43,091 bases of DNA from a virus. The notes beneath the pieces are model-generated. The model was not told the DNA's origin. It saw nothing but the letters and a program-made list of their open reading frames with translations, and searched no databases. This document shows, piece by piece, positions 38,062-43,091 of this stretch. Positions within the stretch are counted from its first letter, which is position 1. Each line of letters opens with the position of its first letter. The DNA lies in IMG/VR virus record IMGVR_UViG_3300037189_005709, positions 1 to 43,091 of that record. One strand, 5' to 3'. The position numbers were made by a program, and so were the translations under genes.

Positions 38062-38719
38062 TAATATAAAAATAGATACTACTACAGTAAACGCAAAAGA
38101 ACCTTACTTTTGGCATGACATCATCAAAGATGCTCCGATATGTAAAGATCTTATGGCTAACTTTGAAGGTATTAGATCTGAAGTACTAGAGTTTCTTAAA
38201 AATCCTGGAGCTCTATGGAACTATCCAAAGTATAATGTAAAGTATAATGCAGTAACATATGACTTATACTCACACTATTGGAAAGCTGCACCTATGTCGA
38301 TCTTTGAAGATGAGTACATCGACGGCGGTGCAAATCCATTTCAGCTAGATATACTATACAGAGTTATCAAAGCTGGTAAGAAGGCGTGTCCTATACTTAA
38401 TAGTGTTATATTCCCATTAGAAAAGGATGGCAATCTTAGGAACTGTTTCATCAGTAGGTTGGTTCCAGGTTCTATAATAAGACCCCACGACGGCACGACA
38501 GATAAGTTCATGCGTGTACATTTTGGGCTGTCGTGTGATCCAGGTTGTCAGATAACAGTTGGAAATGAAACACAAACATGGTATGATGGAAAGATCTTAG
38601 CATTTAAAGATGGCGGACCATACTTACATTCAGTTAAACATGAAGGAACCAAAGAACGTATAATCGTTTCTTGCGATATTAGAATAGATCCATACTTATT
38701 ACCATACATGAACATATGA
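38048..38719 (+). CDS. Asp/Asn beta-hydroxylase-like oxygenase (TTG start)
   Basis: 223 residues. SIIRPHDGTTDKFMRVHFGL, the strand QITVGNETQTWYDGKILAF, PYLHSVKHEGTKERIIVSCD give metal His in RPHDG, distal His in YLHSV and Arg in KERII, as in Asp/Asn hydroxylases. The frame has no suitable ATG near its start; TTG 38048 lies 8 nt after AAGGGA and is the likely start. It overlaps the preceding gene by 14 nt. The substrate is unknown. Confidence 0.83.
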   Translation: MVSPNNIKIDTTTVNAKEPYFWHDIIKDAPICKDLMANFEGIRSEVLEFLKNPGALWNYPKYNVKYNAVTYDLYSHYWKAAPMSIFEDEYIDGGANPFQLDILYRVIKAGKKACPILNSVIFPLEKDGNLRNCFISRLVPGSIIRPHDGTTDKFMRVHFGLSCDPGCQITVGNETQTWYDGKILAFKDGGPYLHSVKHEGTKERIIVSCDIRIDPYLLPYMNI

Positions 38720-39270
38720 ACATATTTTATCTACATCATAATCCTACAATAGCCGCTCAGTACCACGTTGACAAGCATTGTGTCAAGATGATACTCGAGA
38801 CATGTCAACTCCTGTCCACCGCCCACCGCATATTAGATGGTACAGAAACAGCTGGACTATCATTATCTGGCCGTAAGAAGAAAGTGTGGAAGCTGGAAGA
38901 TGACAGAGATGAGAAGCTATATAGTGCCACACATATCAACCATCCATCCGCAGTATGGGCGCGACATAACAGAGAAAACTATTATTGGTTGTGGACTTTA
39001 CTTAAAGCATTATGTACAGAATATACATATAGATATGGTAAGATTCATAAATGTGAGAGCTCAGGTCTTGTAGAATCTTTAAAATGGTTCCCTAATAATT
39101 TACCTCATGGTGAATTTACTCAACCAACACCTGCAATGCCGCAACAATATAAGATACCAGGAAATTCTGTAATGTCATATCAAAATTATTATAATGGTGA
39201 GAAGCAACGTATGTTCTCATGGAAGAAACGTGATCAACCAAATTGGATAAAAAATGTTCAAACAGCCTAA
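38716..39270 (+). CDS. Conserved phage protein, pyrimidine-dimer glycosylase-like family
   Basis: 184 residues. QYHVDKHCVKMILETCQLLS, THINHPSAVWARHNRENYYW and TPAMPQQYKIPGNSVMSYQN are conserved in many T4-like and other phages. I recall the family being linked to Pyr_excise-type (T4 endonuclease V-like) proteins, with the His-Cys-Lys segment conserved, but the assignment is tentative and the catalytic amino-terminal Thr of endonuclease V is absent (MNIFYLHHNP). If correct it would repair UV damage. ATGA overlap with the oxygenase gene upstream. Confidence 0.72.
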   Translation: MNIFYLHHNPTIAAQYHVDKHCVKMILETCQLLSTAHRILDGTETAGLSLSGRKKKVWKLEDDRDEKLYSATHINHPSAVWARHNRENYYWLWTLLKALCTEYTYRYGKIHKCESSGLVESLKWFPNNLPHGEFTQPTPAMPQQYKIPGNSVMSYQNYYNGEKQRMFSWKKRDQPNWIKNVQTA

Positions 39271-40000
39271 GATAGAATTCTTTTCAGTGATGCCAGAATT
39301 AACTAAATTGGCACCTATAGTTCCAGCTAACCAGTTTAAACCGATGTGGTTTAATGATGCAACACAAGATCTCGTTACATCTATAAAAGATCCATCTCAT
39401 GGCAAATATCGCCAAACACATACTGCTAGATGTCCAGGTATATTCAACCTAATTAGATATGGATACGTATTAACTACATGGCAAGACATAGTCATCACCA
39501 CAAATGGAGATAAGCATACGTTTGAATGGAGATCTGCTATAGATCAGAGTTTATATGATGCGCCTGCAGTATCATTCATAGGCAAAGAACAACTATCAGA
39601 TTACATGGATGGTTGGGATGATTCATTAAGTTGTGTCATCAAGATAAACACCCCATGGAGGGTTATAGTTCCAAAAGGATACTACTTACATGAAGGACCA
39701 TTACCATATACAGACGAGAAACGATTCACTACGTTACCTGGTTTCTTCTCACAAGAATATGGAGTGGCTCAACTAAATATACAACTTAAATGGCATGTAC
39801 TTGAAGGTGAAACACTTATCAAAGCTGGCACGCCTCTTGCACATTATATGTTGATGCCTAAGAACCAACCTGAACTTAAAGTTTCTGCTGCAACACCTGA
39901 ACAGATCCAAGCAGATAAGATAACAGAACTTGAAAACACCAGATCATTTATTACAGATCATGGTAGAGCTAAGTGTGTATTTGGAAAGATCTTTAAATGA
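39254..40000 (+). CDS. DUF6065-like phage protein, copy 2
   Basis: 248 residues, a distant paralogue of the protein at 37327: NQFKPMWFNDATQDLV, CPGIFNLIRYGYVLTTWQDI, HTFEWRSAIDQS, CVIKINTPWRVIVPKGYYLH, LIKAGTPLAHYMLMPKNQP and the C-terminal RAKCVFGKIFK appear in the same order. Beta-rich with no signal peptide. The function is unknown; interleaving with two 2OG oxygenases suggests a shared pathway. It overlaps both neighbours (17 nt upstream, 4 nt downstream). Confidence 0.75.
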   Translation: MFKQPKIEFFSVMPELTKLAPIVPANQFKPMWFNDATQDLVTSIKDPSHGKYRQTHTARCPGIFNLIRYGYVLTTWQDIVITTNGDKHTFEWRSAIDQSLYDAPAVSFIGKEQLSDYMDGWDDSLSCVIKINTPWRVIVPKGYYLHEGPLPYTDEKRFTTLPGFFSQEYGVAQLNIQLKWHVLEGETLIKAGTPLAHYMLMPKNQPELKVSAATPEQIQADKITELENTRSFITDHGRAKCVFGKIFK

Positions 40001-40542
40001 AAACTATATTAGATAACCTTAACAGACCGATCTATGTCATCGATGAAGCTTTTACACAAGCATTCCACGAGAACTTATATCATTTTGTTTCGAACTCATT
40101 CTTTAAGATTGGTGGACAAGATGGTCCAGCACCACTTGATACACGATCACATGTATACTTAACATCTGAATATAACGAAGCTGATGTTAATCATATTGGT
40201 ATATTAGAAGAACTAAATAAGTTAGATGTATGGCAACAGTATAAAGATCTTGAATTAGTTAGGACATCTGTAAACCTATCAGTGCCATCAGATCAGAACT
40301 ATTTCCATACACATAAAGACCAAATAGCTGTGTTATACTATGTAAATATAAGATGGCAGCCTGAATGGGCGGGTTCAACACACTTTTATAATGAAGAATT
40401 AAATGAAATAATCTATGCATCTGTATATAAACCAAGAAGATTAATCATTTTTGATGGTGAGATACCGCATTCTATCACCGTACAATCAACATCTGCTCCA
40501 CATTATAGATTCTCCTTGGCGATGTTTTTTAATAAAAAATAG
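39997..40542 (+). CDS. 2OG-Fe(II) oxygenase (prolyl-4-hydroxylase-like)
   Basis: 181 residues with a double-stranded beta-helix. NYFHTHKDQIAVLYYVNIRW (His104, His106 or Asp108 as metal ligands), WAGSTHFYNEE, RRLIIFDGEIPHSI (distal His158) and HYRFSLAMFF (Arg171 for 2-oxoglutarate). This is the phage P4H-like type found widely in T4-like cyanophages and pelagiphages; targets are not known. Last of a four-gene overlapping run, followed by a late promoter. Confidence 0.88.
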   Translation: MKTILDNLNRPIYVIDEAFTQAFHENLYHFVSNSFFKIGGQDGPAPLDTRSHVYLTSEYNEADVNHIGILEELNKLDVWQQYKDLELVRTSVNLSVPSDQNYFHTHKDQIAVLYYVNIRWQPEWAGSTHFYNEELNEIIYASVYKPRRLIIFDGEIPHSITVQSTSAPHYRFSLAMFFNKK

Positions 40543-40550
40543 TATAAATA
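40543..40550 (+). promoter_or_regulatory. T4-type late promoter TATAAATA
   Basis: Exact TATAAATA right after the oxygenase stop codon. The predicted start near 40557 leaves a 12-nt leader with GAGGAAA before ATG 40569. It probably drives the FmdB-like, basic-peptide and lysis genes. Confidence 0.82.
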
Positions 40551-40568
40551 AAAGACAGAGGAAACGAC

Positions 40569-40817
40569 ATGCCAATCTATGATTTTAGAAACAAAGATAC
40601 CGGTGAGGTATTTGAGAAGGTTATGAGTATTGCAGCTAAGGCTGAATACTTAAAAGAAAATCCAAACATTGAGCCATTAATTACTGGAATGGCTCCATTA
40701 ATTGATCCCTATCGATTAGGTTTAGTTAAGCCAGATCAAGGGTTCAAAGAAGTGCTACAGCGAGTACATGAGAAAACTGCGGGCAGTAAACTTGACAAAA
40801 CTAGTAGTCACTTTTAG
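40569..40817 (+). CDS. FmdB-like conserved phage protein
   Basis: 82 residues. MPIYDFRNKDTGEVFEKVMS and RLGLVKPDQGFKEVLQRVHE match a T4-like phage family annotated near FmdB. The FmdB-type cysteine ribbon is not present here, so only the N-terminal strand motif YDFRN and the helical C-terminal KEVL segment remain. Function unknown; late expression suggests a virion or assembly role. RBS GAGGAAA. A strong AGGAGG follows for the next gene. Confidence 0.8.
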   Translation: MPIYDFRNKDTGEVFEKVMSIAAKAEYLKENPNIEPLITGMAPLIDPYRLGLVKPDQGFKEVLQRVHEKTAGSKLDKTSSHF

Positions 40818-40826
40818 GAGGTTATT

Positions 40827-40949
40827 ATGGCTGCAAGGATCAAAGCAATAAAAACAAGATCTTTCAGGATGAAGAAGTTAAAGAACGGTAAGATCAAGAC
40901 TGTAAGAATTCGTTACAGTAAGGGTCGTCAAGTTCCATACAAAACTTAA
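40827..40949 (+). CDS. 40-residue highly basic protein with a strong ribosome site
   Basis: ATG 40827 follows TAGGAGG at 40815-40821, one of the strongest Shine-Dalgarno sites in the window, so high translation is expected. MAARIKAIKTRSFRMKKLK, then NGKIKTVRIRYSKGRQVPYK: about 15 Lys/Arg in 40 residues and almost no acidic residue. A DNA-condensing or nucleic-acid-binding role is likely for a late basic peptide. No family recognised. Confidence 0.8.
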   Translation: MAARIKAIKTRSFRMKKLKNGKIKTVRIRYSKGRQVPYKT

Positions 40950-40959
40950 GGAGAAACAC

Positions 40960-41103
40960 ATGTTAACAAACATTATTGTATTTTTAGTAGGCGCACATTT
41001 AGGCGCTAAGTACCCACAATATGCAACTTTAATCGTTGACAAGGCAGTAGCTTTAGCAAAAGAAGTATGGGCTAAAGTAGCTGGATTAGTGGCGAAAAAA
41101 TAA
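40960..41103 (+). CDS. 47-residue membrane protein before endolysin (holin candidate)
   Basis: ATG 40960 after AAGGAG. Residues 3-16 (TNIIVFLVGAHLGA) are hydrophobic and residues 22-45 (ATLIVDKAVALAKEVWAKVA) form an amphipathic helix, giving one or two membrane segments. It overlaps the endolysin ATG by one base. Position and size suit a holin or a lysis regulator, but the first segment is short for a classic holin. Confidence 0.72.
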   Translation: MLTNIIVFLVGAHLGAKYPQYATLIVDKAVALAKEVWAKVAGLVAKK

Positions 41104-41744
41104 TGAGCTTCGAATTCGATTTTACTGAACAAAAACTAGCAGCTATTATTACTCGTAATAAGAACGTACACGAGTGGTATGAAGCAATGAAGACACAGTT
41201 ACCTCAGTTTGATGTAACTACTCCTCAGCGTGTTGCTGCATTTGTTGCTCAGTGTGCACATGAATCAGCTGACTTCACGGTCCTATCTGAAAACTTAAAC
41301 TACTCTGCTGATGCTCTTAATAAGCTATTCGGAAAATACTTTATTAAAGCTGGTAGGGACGCAGCGCCATATCACCGTAAACCTGAAATGATTGCAAATG
41401 TAATCTATGCTAATCGTATGGGTAACGGAGATACAGCAAGCGGTGAAGGTTACAAGTACAGAGGGCGTGGTCCAATTCAACTAACAGGTAAGGCCAATTA
41501 TCACGCTTTTGCCTCAGACTTCTTTGAAGATCCTGAGACAGTGATGGACGACCCTGATCTCGTGACTGATGACGTACCTACATCATTATACTCAGCACTC
41601 TGGTTTTGGAATAAAAATAACCTAAACAAGTATGCTGACTCGGGCGATATTAAGGGAATGACAAAGGTTATCAATGGTGGATACATTGGTTTAGAAGACC
41701 GTATCAAACACTATGACCATGCCATTCACGTATTATCTGCCTAG
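41103..41744 (+). CDS. Endolysin, GH19 chitinase/lysozyme-like
   Basis: 213 residues. FVAQCAHESADFTVLSENLN has catalytic Glu54. YKYRGRGPIQLTGKANYHAF is the second GH19 signature, and ALWFWNKNNLNKYAD and VINGGYIGLEDRIKHY complete the fold. It has no signal peptide, so release needs a holin. GH19 phage endolysins cleave the glycan strands of peptidoglycan. It follows the small membrane protein (TAATG) and shares its late transcript. An early promoter follows the stop codon. Confidence 0.93.
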   Translation: MSFEFDFTEQKLAAIITRNKNVHEWYEAMKTQLPQFDVTTPQRVAAFVAQCAHESADFTVLSENLNYSADALNKLFGKYFIKAGRDAAPYHRKPEMIANVIYANRMGNGDTASGEGYKYRGRGPIQLTGKANYHAFASDFFEDPETVMDDPDLVTDDVPTSLYSALWFWNKNNLNKYADSGDIKGMTKVINGGYIGLEDRIKHYDHAIHVLSA

Positions 41745-41746
41745 CA

Positions 41747-41775
41747 TGTACTTTAAATAGTACTTGTGGTATAAT
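41747..41775 (+). promoter_or_regulatory. Early promoter (TGTACT - 17 - TATAAT), leaderless geometry
   Basis: TGTACTTTAAA, 17-bp spacer ending GG, TATAAT, then 5 nt to ATG 41781. No Shine-Dalgarno. Confidence 0.87.
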
Positions 41776-41780
41776 GTATT

Positions 41781-42311
41781 ATGAAAGTCGCAGTATTATG
41801 TAACGGTCCCAGTCGGTCAGCCTATGATCCCAATAAAGAATATGCATACCGCATAGGTTGCAATATCCCATGGACAAAGGTTGACTGCACTGTGATTCTC
41901 GATCCAGGTATGGTCGAGATGATAGCAAAGGATCGCAGCTTAATAGACTGTGATATATACTTCGGTAAAGATGCTTGGGAAGCTATCTCACCAGAAGTAA
42001 AGCGAGAGGTTCAAGATTTGTCTTTAGGTATAATTAATTATACTAGAAAAGGAAGATCAAGCGGTAATGTAGCATGCCTAAAAGCTGTTGAGCTTGGCTA
42101 CAAGGATATAGATATATACGGTGCTGATGCGTTCACCTGTAATAACACGATGAATAATACGCATGATAAAAGTTATACCCGAAATTTTAAAGATCATGAA
42201 GGTATGAACATGACTCCGGATTGGAGACTTGAATTTACTAGGATGATTGAAGGTAACCCTAATGTATCATTTAATTTTATTAAAGGAGATGGAAGTGTTA
42301 AATCATTATAA
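41781..42311 (+). CDS. MptE/DUF115-like or glycosyltransferase-like protein
   Basis: 176 residues, Rossmann-like. MKVAVLCNGPSRSAYDPNKE begins with a nucleotide-binding-type strand and CNGPS turn; RIGCNIPW, TVILDPGMVEMI and SSGNVACLKAVELGYKDIDI followed by YGADAFT resemble the SGxxA...GxxxIxxxGxD pattern of MptE/DUF115-like enzymes and some sialyltransferase-like phage proteins. Substrate unknown. A leaderless start is predicted (5 nt after the -10). The next gene's GTG start overlaps its end. Confidence 0.72.
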   Translation: MKVAVLCNGPSRSAYDPNKEYAYRIGCNIPWTKVDCTVILDPGMVEMIAKDRSLIDCDIYFGKDAWEAISPEVKREVQDLSLGIINYTRKGRSSGNVACLKAVELGYKDIDIYGADAFTCNNTMNNTHDKSYTRNFKDHEGMNMTPDWRLEFTRMIEGNPNVSFNFIKGDGSVKSL

Positions 42312-42525
42312 AAAAGAATTATCAGCGATCGCTATCGCATTTGGTTTATTAAGCTATACGATCTACGTATGTGCAGCAGAACCAATCAAAGCAAAACAAG
42401 TTGAAGTTAAAGCAGTAAAACCTGCAGCTAAACCAGTTAAGAAAGAAGCGGCTAAGCCAGTTGAAGTTAAAAAAGAACATAAAAAGAAACCTACACTTAA
42501 AGCGAAATACGCAGATAAAAAATAA
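42295..42525 (+). CDS. Membrane-anchored Lys/Pro/Ala-rich TonB-like protein
   Basis: About 76 residues from GTG 42295, which lies 6 nt after AAGGAG; ATG 42289 is only 1 nt from that site. It has an N-terminal membrane anchor (ELSAIAIAFGLLSYTIYVCA) and a low-complexity, highly basic tail of PVKK/KPVEVKKE-type repeats (KAVKPAAKPVKKEAAKPVEV), like the periplasm-spanning region of TonB but without its C-terminal domain. It could bridge membranes, bind anionic surfaces, or be a signal-peptide precursor of a cationic polypeptide cut after CAA. It overlaps the preceding gene by 17 nt. Confidence 0.75.
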   Translation: MLNHYKKELSAIAIAFGLLSYTIYVCAAEPIKAKQVEVKAVKPAAKPVKKEAAKPVEVKKEHKKKPTLKAKYADKK

Positions 42526-43091
42526 TTGAAGAACTTTATACATCATGAGTTTCCAGTGTTACAGCGGATAGATTCAGATCAGGGGCGCGTATATCAAACC
42601 CCTTCTGGAGATAAATATCCTAGTGTAACACAAGTAACAGGCCTCTTAAATAAACAATTCATCACCGAATGGCGTAAGCGAGTGGGTGAGGAAGAGGCAA
42701 ATAGAGTATCAACACTGGCTTCCGGTCGCGGTACTCGTATCCACGGACTATGTGAAGACTTTCTTTTAGGCAATCCCGTCCAACCCGACATGTTCGATGT
42801 TGAGATGTGGAATGATTTAAAACCAGTCGTGGATAAGATAGACAATATACATGCTTTAGAAAGCAAGCTATATTCCGATAAACTACAATTAGCAGGAACC
42901 GTTGACTGTATCGGAGAGTTTGATGGACAACTTAGTGTCATTGACTTTAAGACATCCAAAAGACCCAAAGATATTGGTAGTATAGATAATTATTTTATTC
43001 AGGCAACTGCTTATTCAGTTATGTTCGAAGAACTTACAGGTATTAAAGTTCCAGACTTAACGATAATCATAGGAGTAGACGATGCAAAACC
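42526..43091 (+). CDS. PD-(D/E)xK exonuclease, RecB/Cas4-like (5' part, TTG start)
   Basis: At least 188 residues, running off the right edge, starting at TTG 42526 (MKNFIHHEFPVLQRIDSDQG) directly after the TonB-like gene. No ATG lies near the start. TLASGRGTRIHGLCEDFLLG carries the RecB-family His, LQLAGTVDCIGEFDG the metal Asp, SVIDFKTSKRP the D-x-K core and YFIQATAYSVMFEEL the QxxxY motif. Phage members process DNA ends in recombination or degrade host DNA. Confidence 0.9.
   Translation, partial: MKNFIHHEFPVLQRIDSDQGRVYQTPSGDKYPSVTQVTGLLNKQFITEWRKRVGEEEANRVSTLASGRGTRIHGLCEDFLLGNPVQPDMFDVEMWNDLKPVVDKIDNIHALESKLYSDKLQLAGTVDCIGEFDGQLSVIDFKTSKRPKDIGSIDNYFIQATAYSVMFEELTGIKVPDLTIIIGVDDAK

Overview
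The window is 43 kb of a T4-like tailed phage (myovirus) genome. Almost every base is coding, all genes lie on the + strand, and most neighbours overlap by 4 nt or abut. The T4 core is clear: UvsX recombinase (3' end), a gp40-position protein, DnaB-type helicase gp41, primase gp61, GroES-like gp31, NrdA/NrdB, RNase H, DsbA and T4-type late promoters (TATAAATA). AT-rich coding, tRNAs for AGA and probably AUA, 2OG-Fe(II) oxygenases, DUF6321/DUF6433-type genes and outer-membrane lipoproteins suggest a Gram-negative, probably aquatic (marine) host, in the cyanomyovirus/pelagimyophage neighbourhood. No photosynthesis gene is present. The host assignment is inference.

Layout. 1-2153: recombination and helicase genes, closed by a terminator. 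2178-3268: a late gene of unknown function. 3306-12291: a block of enzymes and repeat proteins (HAD phosphatase, KxDG ligase-like protein, DUF6321, two HxGH-type nucleotidyltransferases, Dps, an 810-residue repeat protein, an EF-hand/AT-hook protein). Several begin with a short signal resembling the T4 capsid-targeting sequence and ending in LxE or IxE, so they may be packaged in the head and injected. 12320-15890: an Ig-domain structural protein, conserved T4-like proteins, spanin-like and XhlA-like membrane proteins, and a pol-beta-type nucleotidyltransferase that also carries the targeting-like N-terminus. 15926-23945: co-chaperonin, oxygenase, primase, GalE-like epimerase, TagD-like cytidylyltransferase, then nrdA, exported nuclease, heme oxygenase, nrdB, zinc ribbon and a GIY-YIG protein.

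23938-32682 is the most unusual region. It holds membrane/coiled-coil proteins and two YvrJ-like membrane proteins around a tiny exported protein. These are followed by CsgF, CsgG, a curlin-repeat protein, a FecR-domain protein with a curlin-like tail, an Asp/Asn hydroxylase-like protein, an LpxH-like phosphoesterase, a small basic protein and a CHASE2-adenylate cyclase. The region ends in a strong terminator. I read it as a phage-borne amyloid secretion and envelope-signalling module.

32775-43091: small early genes, a possible structured RNA joined to two tRNAs, DsbA, RNase H, a metallopeptidase, a cluster of oxygenases and DUF6065-like proteins, a GH19 endolysin with a small membrane protein, a GT/MptE-like protein, a TonB-like cationic membrane protein and the start of a RecB/Cas4-type exonuclease.

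Regulation. Nine near-identical 29-bp early promoters (T[G/T]TAC[A/T]TTAA, 17-bp spacer, TATAAT) are scattered through the window. Six sit only 5-7 nt upstream of the start codon, which predicts leaderless mRNAs. Perfect TATAAATA late promoters sit properly spaced before three genes.
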